The position numbers were made by a program, and so were the translations under genes. From Pediococcus inopinatus (GTDB lineage: Bacteria; Bacillota; Bacilli; Lactobacillales; Lactobacillaceae), in NCBI RefSeq assembly GCF_002982135.1, contig NZ_CP019981.1, positions 1,612,001 to 1,676,000 of the forward strand: a stretch of 64,000 bases of DNA. Reading direction: 5' to 3'. Under the pieces are notes generated by a model. It did no database searches. It was not told the origin of the DNA and was given only the letters and a program-made list of their open reading frames with translations. How positions within the stretch are numbered: position 1 is the first letter of the stretch; each line of letters starts with the position of its first letter. Shown piece after piece: positions 18,359-31,336 of the stretch.

Positions 18359-21133
18359 TTATTTTTGGGGGGGATCTACTACAGCTTTCCTCTTCAAAAG
18401 AAAGTACACAAATATCATTAGAATAAATAAAGCCGTGATAAACGCTCCAATTAATTTACCAGGTGTTCTATAAACTAATTTCAGATTCACTACATTTTTG
18501 TGCTTATTTGGAACAACTCCTATAAATGCATTATTCACTTTAATAATTTTTGCATTTTTCTTATCAATAGTCGCTTTCCAACCTTTAGAGTATGGAATTG
18601 TAGTTTCAATTATGCCACTGCTTTTTGTTTTAATTCTAGTATTTAAACCATTGTTAAAGTAGCTAACCTTTTTATTTGATTTTGTTAACTTAGAAAACTT
18701 CTTTGTGAGTGAATGGGCATCAAGTTGAATCATTTTAATGCGGAATTTGTACTTACCGGGTTTTTCAAAACGGAGAGTAATATAATCGTTTTTGTTTTGA
18801 ACGCCACCCATATTCACAACACCGGTAGTTATTTTTTTATAAAAGCTTAATCCTCCAGGATCATTAAAACCCGGCTGCGCTAATCTCTCTCTTTTGTTAT
18901 TCATTGAGAACAACATGGACCAGGTATTCCTGTCACTACTTGAATTGTTAATGATATTTCCAAAGTTTTGATATCTTTTTAGGACTGATCTTTTCCCAGG
19001 TTCATAAGGCTCAAAACTTATCTTCGAAATATCCAAGTGCAATTCATTTTGCTGTTGCAACAAGCCTTTAGGCAATCTTAATTTCAAACTAGTATTACTC
19101 TTATTTGTATTATACGATATAACATTGGTTTTATTTTTGGAAAAGGAAACTACCTTGCTTTTTCTTTTGGCGGTTCCAAATTGGTGTAATACTGTTCCAC
19201 CATTATTTGAGATCGATCCATGCTTCAAATCAGCAGGATCATTCACAGCTGCTGTGTACGCTAACCCAGCTTCTTTTACAGAAGGTAATTCTTTATTATA
19301 GGAATGCATATCTTGCAAATTTGACTGCCAAAAAGCTATCGGTAAAGACGAAATAGATTTGTGAAAATATATATTTTTTTGATAAAAAGTTGCCTTTTGT
19401 TCATACCCGTTAATTGCATAATTTGGAGAATTATTTATATAATATTGAACGCCCAAATATCTTAATAAAGTACTTCGACTATCCAAATGAGTCAATGGAA
19501 CTAAGTTAGTACCATTAAGTATTTGCATATCAGATCCAAAATTAGTCAAGCTTTTGCTCTGAATTGAATAATAAGAGTTAATATAGCTGTATGGAGAGAC
19601 AAGAGAGGCATTTTGCGAAATTACAGAAATTGGTGATTTCACGCCAATCGCCGACATCACCCTAGTATTAGTTTTTACATTTTTTTGATTATTATAGAAT
19701 GGATTTCTTATAGACATTTTAGCCTGTCTAAATGGTAATAATTCTCTGCTTAGATTTCTTCCTCTGGGGTAAAAACTAAAAGATATCCAAATAATCGAAT
19801 TAAGCATAACAACAAGGATGAATATTCTCGACCATTTTTTTCCAATATGATTTTTCATCAAGAGTATTAACAAAAGAACAAATAAAAATGCCAATGACAA
19901 AATATCTGCTGTCGCAGTTCCAAGTATTGAATCCACTAACGCAACATAAAAAGAAACTATCACACATGAATAGAACCAAAGTTTCTTTTCTTTATCACTA
20001 ATTTTTGATAAATCGTCGATAAAAAATACAACTGATAATGCAAACGGAAATGTTAATAGGAAGGTCCAACGATTTGACGGAAGCGAAAATCCATTAAATA
20101 TTGAAGCGAACACCGGTAATAAGAGCATTACTGTAGCAGCTATATAAATATATACGAGTTCTCTATATTTCCTGTAGTTAAAGATAACATGAACTATTGC
20201 AATGAAAACTAATGAGCTCCCTATTGAAGTGAGCCAAAATAAGTTAAATTTATTCCCACCAATAAGCAAACTCGGCAAATTTAAATAATAGCTCAAAGGA
20301 TATTTTATGAGTTTAAAAATTCCAGATATACCCTCGGATCTTCCGGAATTTAACATACCAATCAATTCAGGGATAACCAGCCACGCCGATAAACCTACGC
20401 CCAGTATGGACGCACCACTAAATCTAGCAAGAATTGTAAACGATTCTTTTTTTATTTTTTGGAAATTTATTGCATAAAGCAGTATTACATATAGAAGTCC
20501 TCCAGTAACAAACATATATGCAAAATACAGATTATTTAATAGTATGAGCATGACAGTTAAAGCAAAAGGCATAATTTGTTTGCTAAAAAACAAAAGATTA
20601 ATACTGTAAACAAATATTGGTAATAATATTAATATATTCAGAAAGAAAGGCTGATATGTTACCGAAAACAAAGCAAATCCACTAGATATATAGCAAATTG
20701 TGCCTGCCAGAGTGCTCACAAGTTTTCGATGTCCCATTTTCCATGAAATAATAAGAAAACTCAGACCAACAAAATACAACCTCAAAAGACTAACTATCTG
20801 AAAGCCTTTCACAAAAAATCTAGTCGGAAATAACGCGGTTATGTATGCAAACGGATCCCCCATAACATAAAATCCGAAGTGCTGAATTATATCTCCCCCA
20901 AGACCAATTTTCCAAGACCAATATTGAGGGTGTAAGGGATCCTTAAAAAAACGTAAAAGTAATTTGTGAAGTTCGTAATTTATTGGCACATGTTGTTGAA
21001 TGACGTCATGATTTGAGAGTAAAGAAAGACCCAAAAAATAGAAAATTCCATAAGTCAATCCGATAATGATTAGAAAAACTAATGTATATTTCCAAAAAAT
21101 TCCCTTTTTGGCTCTTCTATCTTCAGAATGCAT
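18359..21133 (-). CDS. YfhO-family large membrane protein
   Basis: 924 residues with an N-terminal GT-C-like bundle of about 12 helices, an extracellular domain of about 450 residues and a final membrane helix with basic tail (FVYFLLKRKAVVD). This is the layout of the YfhO family; in several Firmicutes YfhO proteins glycosylate lipoteichoic acid or other surface polymers. The loop motif SNHDVIQQHVPI matches the family's acidic first loop. GGAGG precedes the start, which lies 22 bases after tagH, so it is the third gene of that operon and probably decorates the exported polymer. Confidence 0.88.
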   Translation of the reverse strand: MHSEDRRAKKGIFWKYTLVFLIIIGLTYGIFYFLGLSLLSNHDVIQQHVPINYELHKLLLRFFKDPLHPQYWSWKIGLGGDIIQHFGFYVMGDPFAYITALFPTRFFVKGFQIVSLLRLYFVGLSFLIISWKMGHRKLVSTLAGTICYISSGFALFSVTYQPFFLNILILLPIFVYSINLLFFSKQIMPFALTVMLILLNNLYFAYMFVTGGLLYVILLYAINFQKIKKESFTILARFSGASILGVGLSAWLVIPELIGMLNSGRSEGISGIFKLIKYPLSYYLNLPSLLIGGNKFNLFWLTSIGSSLVFIAIVHVIFNYRKYRELVYIYIAATVMLLLPVFASIFNGFSLPSNRWTFLLTFPFALSVVFFIDDLSKISDKEKKLWFYSCVIVSFYVALVDSILGTATADILSLAFLFVLLLILLMKNHIGKKWSRIFILVVMLNSIIWISFSFYPRGRNLSRELLPFRQAKMSIRNPFYNNQKNVKTNTRVMSAIGVKSPISVISQNASLVSPYSYINSYYSIQSKSLTNFGSDMQILNGTNLVPLTHLDSRSTLLRYLGVQYYINNSPNYAINGYEQKATFYQKNIYFHKSISSLPIAFWQSNLQDMHSYNKELPSVKEAGLAYTAAVNDPADLKHGSISNNGGTVLHQFGTAKRKSKVVSFSKNKTNVISYNTNKSNTSLKLRLPKGLLQQQNELHLDISKISFEPYEPGKRSVLKRYQNFGNIINNSSSDRNTWSMLFSMNNKRERLAQPGFNDPGGLSFYKKITTGVVNMGGVQNKNDYITLRFEKPGKYKFRIKMIQLDAHSLTKKFSKLTKSNKKVSYFNNGLNTRIKTKSSGIIETTIPYSKGWKATIDKKNAKIIKVNNAFIGVVPNKHKNVVNLKLVYRTPGKLIGAFITALFILMIFVYFLLKRKAVVDPPQK

Positions 21134-21155
21134 CTTTTACCTCCAAGAAACTAAT

Positions 21156-22244
21156 CTATTTAAATTGTTGCGCCTTGTTCTGAGTCTTTGTGTAAGTTGG
21201 ATGCATAAGTACACTAGGATCAGAAATACTCTTTGTAATGGAATGACCTGAAACAGTCACAAGAGCAAAGAACACCATTATAACAGCAGCAACACCAATC
21301 AGCCACTTGGTTAGAGTGGTCATCTTAGTCGGTAAAACTTCTGAATAAAAGTTTTTATGAACTTTGCGTGCAGCCTCATGCTCACTAGTACCATGATCTT
21401 CTTGCTCTTTTTGTACTATTGACTTTTCATAAGCATCAATATCAAAATCTAATTGTAATTGTTTTTTATCTTTTTGATATTTACTGCGTTCTGCTGATGT
21501 TACTTTTTTAAAATCTGAAGAAAACTTGCGATAGTCATTTACATTTTTCTTAGTATCGCCAATTTCTCGTAACTCTCCAAAATGAATCCATGCTACACGA
21601 TCACAAAGCATTTCAACCTGTTTAAGGGAATGACTTACAAAGACAATTGTTTTTCCTTCTTTTTTAAATTCTTGAATCTTTTTCAAACATTTTTGATAGA
21701 AAGTATCGTCACCAACTGACAAAGCTTCATCAATAATTAAAATATCAGGATTAATATGAACAGCAATCGCAAACCCTAAACGAGAGCGCATACCTGAAGA
21801 ATAGTCCTTTACCGGCTGATTAATAAAATCTCCGATATCAGCGAACTCAATGATATCTTCCCGGACAGCAGCGATTTCTTCGAAAGTCAAGCCTTGCATC
21901 AATCCTTTAAGCCGAATGTTCTCTAATCCAGTTAAGCTCCATTTCAAACCAGCACTAATTGCTACAATTGAGGTATCACCCTTAACGTCAACAAATCCTG
22001 TTGTTTGCGGTATAATTCCTGAAATAATGTTGGATATTGTTGATTTTCCTGAACCATTAACACCAATAATTCCAAGTGCTTCTCCCTGATGAACCTCAAG
22101 ACTAATTCCTTTAAGAGACCAAAAGTGAGGAACCTCATGACGCTTTTTAAGGCTAAAAAAAGTTTTTAATTTATCATTTTTGCTTTGATATAAATCATAC
22201 TCTTTAGTAACATTTTCCAATTTGATTTTATAGTCTTCAGACAT
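21156..22244 (-). CDS. tagH: Teichoic acid exporter ATP-binding protein TagH
   Basis: 362 residues. The ABC ATPase domain carries Walker A GVNGSGKST (about residue 61), signature YSSGMRSRLGFAI and Walker B DILIIDEALSVGD. After about residue 265 comes a linker and one membrane helix (LIGVAAVIMVFFALVTVSG) with a short extracellular tail, the TagH-type C-terminal extension. It powers export of lipid-linked teichoic acid with TagG, whose gene ends 21 bases upstream. Confidence 0.92.
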   Translation of the reverse strand: MSEDYKIKLENVTKEYDLYQSKNDKLKTFFSLKKRHEVPHFWSLKGISLEVHQGEALGIIGVNGSGKSTISNIISGIIPQTTGFVDVKGDTSIVAISAGLKWSLTGLENIRLKGLMQGLTFEEIAAVREDIIEFADIGDFINQPVKDYSSGMRSRLGFAIAVHINPDILIIDEALSVGDDTFYQKCLKKIQEFKKEGKTIVFVSHSLKQVEMLCDRVAWIHFGELREIGDTKKNVNDYRKFSSDFKKVTSAERSKYQKDKKQLQLDFDIDAYEKSIVQKEQEDHGTSEHEAARKVHKNFYSEVLPTKMTTLTKWLIGVAAVIMVFFALVTVSGHSITKSISDPSVLMHPTYTKTQNKAQQFK

Positions 22245-22265
22245 TATAAATTTTCTCCATTCTAT

Positions 22266-23081
22266 CTAAATCAAATCCACGAAGTTTGCACGGAACTTGT
22301 TGTGCAAGAAAGTCCCAACAGCCATTACAATAAACACAAACATCCAAAATACTATTGTAATTGTCAGATTAGGTTCTTGCCAAACCCATCCACGATTTAG
22401 CATCGATTCACGCATTCCGTTAATAATGTAATAAAAAGGATTCAATTCAAGGATTCGAATTAAAATAGCAGGGAAATTAGATGTTGCAAAGTTAAAAAGT
22501 ACCCCACTCATATAAAATAGCATCCGTAAAATAGACTGCAACGTAATTTGCCAATCACGAATTAAAACGGTAACGGTTGAATTGAAAATTCCTAACGCGT
22601 ACATCAAAGCAATCATACAAACAAAATAATAAAGAAATTGAATCCAAGAAAACGTTGGCATCATATGGTTACAAAACATTAAGAAAATTGAAAAAGCAAG
22701 CATTGTCCAAAAACTGGCAAGATTACCCACAATCTTGATAGAAGGTAAAACGCTCACTGGAAATTTCATTTTCGAAACTAATCCAACTTGTTGATAGACA
22801 CTTTTGGAAGCATCTAAAACCGTTTTATTCATATACAACCAAGGTGTAATTCCCAGGACCATCCAAGGCAAATATGGTACACCGGGCATTGGATCACCAC
22901 GACGCAAGGCAACCCCAAACACTAAATAGTAAATTCCGATTTGAATTAGCGGATTCAAGAATTCCCATGCTAATCCTAAATAGTGACTTTGATAAGTTGC
23001 CTTATCATCAAATTTTGACATTCTTTGAATAATTTTGAAATTGGAAAATTGTTCAGAGATTATCTGAAACATCGTATGCAT
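22266..23081 (-). CDS. tagG: Teichoic acid exporter permease TagG
   Basis: 271 residues with six membrane helices of the ABC-2 type. The N-terminal region SHYLGLAWEFLNPLIQIGIYY and the stretch PYLPWMVLGITPWLYM are typical of TagG/Wzm permeases. It is first gene of an operon with tagH and yfhO, under the promoter at 23129-23157. Function: moves undecaprenyl-linked wall teichoic acid to the outer face of the membrane. Confidence 0.92.
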   Translation of the reverse strand: MHTMFQIISEQFSNFKIIQRMSKFDDKATYQSHYLGLAWEFLNPLIQIGIYYLVFGVALRRGDPMPGVPYLPWMVLGITPWLYMNKTVLDASKSVYQQVGLVSKMKFPVSVLPSIKIVGNLASFWTMLAFSIFLMFCNHMMPTFSWIQFLYYFVCMIALMYALGIFNSTVTVLIRDWQITLQSILRMLFYMSGVLFNFATSNFPAILIRILELNPFYYIINGMRESMLNRGWVWQEPNLTITIVFWMFVFIVMAVGTFLHNKFRANFVDLI

Positions 23082-23128
23082 TATCCTAACCCCTTATTCT
23101 TTAATCGTTTCTTATTTCACATTCTGAT

Positions 23129-23157
23129 AGTATAGTCGTTTAATTGAAAAGCGTCAA
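23129..23157 (-). promoter_or_regulatory. Promoter of the tagG-tagH-yfhO operon
   Basis: Minus strand TTGACG (23157-23152), a 17-base spacer, then TATACT (23134-23129), about 48 bases upstream of the tagG start. Near-consensus sigma-A promoter. Confidence 0.75.
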
Positions 23158-23203
23158 TTTGTGTTTCAAAACCTTTCATACTATTTAAACATTTCCATAA
23201 TAG

Positions 23204-23241
23204 AACTAGTCAGATTATGAAAAACCATAGTCTGACTAGTT
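23204..23241 (-). terminator. Hairpin after the GT2-TagF gene
   Basis: AACTAGTCAGA (23204-23214) pairs perfectly with TCTGACTAGTT (23231-23241). It lies 16 bases past the stop at 23257; the T tract on the minus strand is weak. Confidence 0.65.
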
Positions 23242-23256
23242 TTCTTCCTATAACAT

Positions 23257-26200
23257 CTAATCTAATATATTAGCTTTGGATTCAACATCCTCCATACGAA
23301 TCCAAGCATTTTTCCCAAAATCAGTCTTATTTTCAATTTCAATCCAAGTATTTCCAACTTCGTTTTTACGAATTGGATCACGTAGCTTCGCTTGCATTTT
23401 TGTTGAATAAGAATCTGCTAATTTGTAATTATAGTTTGAAATAAACTTTGCTTGTTTCGTTTCTGGAATAGCTGACCATAATTGAGTTCCATCTTTAATT
23501 GTTATCTTCTGTAAATCATTTCTCTTTTCAGACACTTCATATTGTTCATCTCTTAGCACGTATTCAACCAACGTTTGTGTTGAATTGCCGTTCTCCCAAG
23601 AAGCAAATTTATCCAAGAATGCACTATAAGTTGATGTGTGGACGTATTTATCTGGGCTATTTAACATATCTTTTAACACTGGAATTAACTCTTCATTTGT
23701 TTTCACAATTGGGCCAGGAACCGTTTTTTGATAATCGATATAGAATCCACGAATGTCACCCGCATATTCGTCAAGATCATAAGCAAAAAACAAAATTGGT
23801 CGCTTAAGGTTGGCAAAGTCAAACATAACTGAGGAGTAATCGGTGATTAAGACATTCGAAATAAGATATAAGTCCGTAACATCCTCATAATCACTAACAT
23901 TTAATACACGTTCTCCATAACTAGATAGGTCAAGTTGATTAGCAATTAAATAATGAGTCCGAATCAAAATAACTGTATTCTCAGGTAACTTCTCTAAAAG
24001 CTGATCTAAATCCAAATGTAATTTTGCACTATATTCATCTACGTGAACATACTCATTATCACGCCAGGTTGGGGCATATAAAACAACCTTTTTATCCTGA
24101 CTAATTTCAAGGGCCTCTTTTATCTCACTTACCTGGCTATCTGTATAGTTATATAACATATCGTTTCTTGGATAACCGCTACTAATTAATTTAGTGAACG
24201 GTTTTCTAAACGCACGTTGCATAATATTATAAGAATATTCATTTGGAGCAACCAAATAATCCCAACGTGCAGAATCTCGAATAACTTGTTTATGGTAACT
24301 TCGTTGTGTCACTCCTGGCATTGTAACGTTCTGCACATCTGTTCCAATTGTCTTCAAAGGTGTCCCATGCCATGTTTGAATTAATTTAGCATCACGTGGC
24401 TTAGCCCAACGGAACGGACGCCGTGTGTTTGTAAACCAGTATTTGGCCTGCGCCTGTTTTAAAATGCCTTTATACCCAAAACGCACAACGTAAGGAATTC
24501 CATGAGTCTTGAAGTAATCGACATTTTTTCGATTAACATTCCAATAAAGTTTGTACTCTGGATGAGTTCGTTTTAGATATTCGTAAATTGCCTTTGGACT
24601 ATCAGAAAACTGCGTTCCAAAAAAGCTCTCTAAAATAATGATATTTTTTTTCTTCAGTACTCGACTCAAAACATTCAAAAGGTCTGATTGAAAGTCATTT
24701 AGTTGCAACATTCGCAACACTTTATTTATAAACAAATGATGCACAATTGAATCCTGCGTTTCAGGTCGTAAACTCAGCATCTTTTCAGAAACAATTTTGC
24801 TTGCATCCCCATTACGCCCATACGTGCAGAACTTATCATAAAACCAGTCAATTTTAGATGCATAATTAGCCGTTAAATCATGGAAGTTTTGCAACCACTT
24901 TATAATTTCATCTGTAGTTTCCACGACTGGTCCTGGAACCGTTTGGTCATAATCAAGATAAACACCTCGATTATCGCCATTTAAGTACCAATCCTTATCA
25001 TAAGAGAAGAAAATCATTGGCCGCTTAAGGTGTCCGTAATCAAACATTACCGAAGAATAGTCCGTGATCATTACGTCACTGATAAGATATAAATCAGCAA
25101 TATCAGGATAATCGCTCACATCCCAAACAAACCCCTGGTGATCAACAAATGACATAGAATGAGCCACAAAATAATGCAACCGTACAAGAACAATGTACTC
25201 ATCACCCAATTTTTCTTTGAGTTTATCTAAATCTAACTCAAAATCAAATCCACTATCATCGTTGTTCCTGAACGTTGGGGCATACAAAACTACCTTCTTA
25301 TCCAACGGAATATGAAGATTCTTTTTTACATTTTCAATATAAGCCGAATTATTATGTTGATAAAGCGCATCATTTCGCGGAAAGCCACTTTCTACAATTT
25401 CGTGTTTAAAATCAAAAGCATGGGTAGCAGTATCAGCCATGTACTTTGAAGGTACCGTTAAAATATCCCATCGGTTATTCCGAATAGCAAAATTTCTTTG
25501 TACTCCAGCCGTCGCATTCTTAAAATGAGGTTCATCAAAGCCCATCGTTTTCATAAAGGTCCCATGCAATGTTTGAACTTCAATTTGTCCAGATCTCTTC
25601 GAATATTGATTTGGAAAATTCGTATTTTCAACAAAATACTTAGCCCTTGCCATGTAGTACCAATATTTAAATCCTAATCGTTTGACCCGTTTAGCCTTAC
25701 CCTCAATTGGAATTTGATCATTAGTTAAAATCCATACAAATTTAAGCTCTGGATGATTTTTACGCAAATAGTCATAAATTGCCTTGGGACTACCATTAAA
25801 GTAATCACCCCAGTAGCTTTCAAATACAACCATTTTTTTATTGATTGGGAGCATCCGCATCATTGGATAAAGGATTGAATAATTGATTCCCCTCTGAAGC
25901 TTGGAGCGATCCATCCCAAAAGTGGTTTGTACTGTATGAAATTCCAAAAAACCATTGTTTGTGCACTGAAGATCAAACGTAAAGTGTTTATTCGTATAAG
26001 TATCAAGCTGATCACTAACTGCTTTTAAATCTATAACTCGAATGCGTTTCTGCGTCTCACCATATGCAACTACTAGGTAAACGCGATAATTACCAGATAA
26101 AACTTTTAAATTATTTGCCGCCACAAGTGGAATTTGAACATTAAAACAGCCATCCTCTACAAATTTCACTCTCCCAATTGACAGGTAGCGACTCTTCTTA

Positions 26201-28269
26201 TTACTACTCAATAATTCAACGGATCCAGAATTTCCAAAATTTTCTTCATTCGAAGAAGCCGGAATATTCACTTTCATCTCAATAGCAAGATTGGTTCCCG
26301 TTTTAATCCAATTAGCACTTTTTAATTCTGCAAAAGGAACCTCTTGCATCAACCAAATTCCATCTGTACTGTTATAAGAAATAAAAACATCATAATCTTT
26401 GCCATGAATAATCTCTGTTTGGCGAGAATAATCCATTGCATAACTTTCTGGAACGTTTGTTTCTGCATCAATCAACACCAAATGTTGCATATTACCACGA
26501 TATTTTTCTAATTCTTCACCGGATACAAGAAACTTTATCTGATGATCCGTATTCTTCTCAAGTTGACCAATATTTTCATCATTAATTTGTAAAGTTGGTT
26601 TTATGATGTTACTACAATCGGTAAAAGTAAGTAAAATTCCGTCATCACGACCAATTACATTCGTTAATGCAGTTATTTGGCTCTTACTTTGGTCCCGGGT
26701 TGAATTACTATTCAACATTTTTTGTACAACAAATGTCAAATCCCAATGACGATTATATCTTTGAATTAAATTAAGCCTTAATTTTGAATTAATAACTGAA
26801 GCTATTTTTTGGTTTCCATGAATAGGCTGTCCCGCAAAGGACTCAAACTTTTCTCCATGATACTGAAGAGTGATCTGAATTTTCCATGTCCCGTTTCCTA
26901 AAGTCGTCAGAGCGTCTTGAACATTAAAGGCAGCCTTATATGCGCTATATGGTGCATCCTCTTTTTTTAGATGGATATTACTAATGGATCGAACACGATT
27001 TATGCTAATCGCCATTTTTTTATTGGTATCAATATTAACTAAATTGGCAGTAATATGTTCGTTTAAGTTAGAAGGCGTTAACCAAATACGATGCAATTTT
27101 ATAGACTTAGGATGAATATATCCTTCAATTTGAATTGTATCTTCAGTCGGCTGTGAGACTCTTTGAATCGTATTTTTAACATCAGCCCCTGAAGTAGCAG
27201 TGTGTGCCCGTTTCCCCCAGAAATGACGAACAAAACGCTTTGCAATGCTTCCTTTAAACCCTGAGTACGAATAACGTTTTAATTCATCAAAGTTTCCTTC
27301 TAAGAGAGCCCGATACTGTAACTGCATTTTAACGGAAAGTTGTTCATACAGATTACTCTTCAAAAGGCCCCAATTACGCAGAAAAATATAGGTTGCCCGT
27401 TGAAAATCAAAAACAAAATCATCATCCGCATCCGCAATATCATCCATAAACAGCGGAATATCAATCATCAATACTTTCACGTAAAAAGTATCGAGAATTC
27501 GCTGACTGACATGAGCTTTTAAAAAGTAATCACGAACCATATTGAGAATTTTGAGCCGATCACCGTATGGTTTCATTGCATTTTTAACTTGGGTAATAGA
27601 CTTACTATCCCCATCTCGCCAACGCCAACGGTACACAACATTAGAAAGGATATCAATACTACTTTCATGACTGGCAATAACAAAAGCCCGCATAACAAAC
27701 GGAATATCTTCATATAACATATTTGCTGGAAATGTCATGTTGTGCTCTCGTACCATAGGTAAACTATATAATTTATTCCAGCTTGTAGAGTCGTAAACTA
27801 ATTCTGGATTTCTTTCAAGATCGGTTTGCTGAATCGTGTCCGAAATTGCTTTTTTATGTAAATAAGAAGGCTTATCCCTAAATTTATCAAAGCGTCTCAC
27901 AAATCCAGTAGCAACTTGTGACCCGGTCATCGCTACCGAATTAATAAGATCTCGATAAGCGTTCTTTGGGACAATATCATCGCCATCAACAAATGCAATG
28001 TAGTCTCCCTTTGCAATTTTCACGCCTCGGTTACGGGTGTCGCTTAATCCTAAGTTTTGTGGGTTGTGATACGCATGAAAATTTTCATAACGTTCCCCAT
28101 ATTTATCCACAATATTTTTAGTTTTATCATTATCGGTCGAACAATCATCGATCATAATGATTTCGACTAACTTATATGTTTGATTTGCAAGTGAATCTAA
28201 GCATTCCTCCAAATAGTCTGCAACATTATAACAGGCCACAACAACGCTTAGCGCAATTGATTTAGACAT
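23257..28269 (-). CDS. Three-domain teichoic acid enzyme: GT2 plus two TagF-type glycerophosphotransferase domains
   Basis: 1670 residues. Residues about 5-230: GT-A fold GT2 domain (SVVVACYNVADYLEECLDSL, DxD-like FVDGDDIVP near 97). About 230-810: linker without clear motifs. About 813-1130: first CDP-glycerol glycerophosphotransferase domain (SPKAIYDYL, LHGTFMKT, YAPTFRNND near 996, ITDYSSVMFDYGHLKRP near 1076). About 1210-1550: second such domain (SPKAIYEYL, TWHGTPLKT, YAPTWRDNE, ITDYSSVMFDFANLKRP). The last 80 residues (LWSAIPETKQ, GNTWIEIENK) look like a GW/SH3-like module. It probably builds or primes a poly(glycosyl glycerol phosphate)-type chain at the inner membrane. It is next to tagGH. 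Confidence 0.9.
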   Translation of the reverse strand: MSKSIALSVVVACYNVADYLEECLDSLANQTYKLVEIIMIDDCSTDNDKTKNIVDKYGERYENFHAYHNPQNLGLSDTRNRGVKIAKGDYIAFVDGDDIVPKNAYRDLINSVAMTGSQVATGFVRRFDKFRDKPSYLHKKAISDTIQQTDLERNPELVYDSTSWNKLYSLPMVREHNMTFPANMLYEDIPFVMRAFVIASHESSIDILSNVVYRWRWRDGDSKSITQVKNAMKPYGDRLKILNMVRDYFLKAHVSQRILDTFYVKVLMIDIPLFMDDIADADDDFVFDFQRATYIFLRNWGLLKSNLYEQLSVKMQLQYRALLEGNFDELKRYSYSGFKGSIAKRFVRHFWGKRAHTATSGADVKNTIQRVSQPTEDTIQIEGYIHPKSIKLHRIWLTPSNLNEHITANLVNIDTNKKMAISINRVRSISNIHLKKEDAPYSAYKAAFNVQDALTTLGNGTWKIQITLQYHGEKFESFAGQPIHGNQKIASVINSKLRLNLIQRYNRHWDLTFVVQKMLNSNSTRDQSKSQITALTNVIGRDDGILLTFTDCSNIIKPTLQINDENIGQLEKNTDHQIKFLVSGEELEKYRGNMQHLVLIDAETNVPESYAMDYSRQTEIIHGKDYDVFISYNSTDGIWLMQEVPFAELKSANWIKTGTNLAIEMKVNIPASSNEENFGNSGSVELLSSNKKSRYLSIGRVKFVEDGCFNVQIPLVAANNLKVLSGNYRVYLVVAYGETQKRIRVIDLKAVSDQLDTYTNKHFTFDLQCTNNGFLEFHTVQTTFGMDRSKLQRGINYSILYPMMRMLPINKKMVVFESYWGDYFNGSPKAIYDYLRKNHPELKFVWILTNDQIPIEGKAKRVKRLGFKYWYYMARAKYFVENTNFPNQYSKRSGQIEVQTLHGTFMKTMGFDEPHFKNATAGVQRNFAIRNNRWDILTVPSKYMADTATHAFDFKHEIVESGFPRNDALYQHNNSAYIENVKKNLHIPLDKKVVLYAPTFRNNDDSGFDFELDLDKLKEKLGDEYIVLVRLHYFVAHSMSFVDHQGFVWDVSDYPDIADLYLISDVMITDYSSVMFDYGHLKRPMIFFSYDKDWYLNGDNRGVYLDYDQTVPGPVVETTDEIIKWLQNFHDLTANYASKIDWFYDKFCTYGRNGDASKIVSEKMLSLRPETQDSIVHHLFINKVLRMLQLNDFQSDLLNVLSRVLKKKNIIILESFFGTQFSDSPKAIYEYLKRTHPEYKLYWNVNRKNVDYFKTHGIPYVVRFGYKGILKQAQAKYWFTNTRRPFRWAKPRDAKLIQTWHGTPLKTIGTDVQNVTMPGVTQRSYHKQVIRDSARWDYLVAPNEYSYNIMQRAFRKPFTKLISSGYPRNDMLYNYTDSQVSEIKEALEISQDKKVVLYAPTWRDNEYVHVDEYSAKLHLDLDQLLEKLPENTVILIRTHYLIANQLDLSSYGERVLNVSDYEDVTDLYLISNVLITDYSSVMFDFANLKRPILFFAYDLDEYAGDIRGFYIDYQKTVPGPIVKTNEELIPVLKDMLNSPDKYVHTSTYSAFLDKFASWENGNSTQTLVEYVLRDEQYEVSEKRNDLQKITIKDGTQLWSAIPETKQAKFISNYNYKLADSYSTKMQAKLRDPIRKNEVGNTWIEIENKTDFGKNAWIRMEDVESKANILD

Positions 28270-28369
28270 TTTATTAACCTACCTATTCTTTCCCGTTCTA
28301 TAAACATTAGTAATATTAGCATGCTGGCTAGTTCCATACAATGGAGAATACACTAAAACCATCGTCATA

Positions 28370-31170
<2,801 letters not shown>

Positions 31171-31283
31171 GGTTTTAATTACCTCTTTAAATAGCTTTAA
31201 CAACTCTATGCTTAGAATTATACCATTTTGCTTGGATTTTCTTAAAGTTATCCTTGTTCTTTTGTAAAACTTCAGGAATAAAC

Positions 31284-31325
31284 AAAAAAAGTTCCGAAGA
31301 AAATATTTCAATTTTCTTCGGAACC
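31284..31325 (-). terminator. Terminator of the pyruvate oxidase gene
   Basis: On the minus strand GTTCCGAAGAAAAT pairs with ATTTTCTTCGGAAC and seven T residues follow (31284-31290). Confidence 0.92.
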
Positions 31326-31336
31326 AATTTTAAAAA

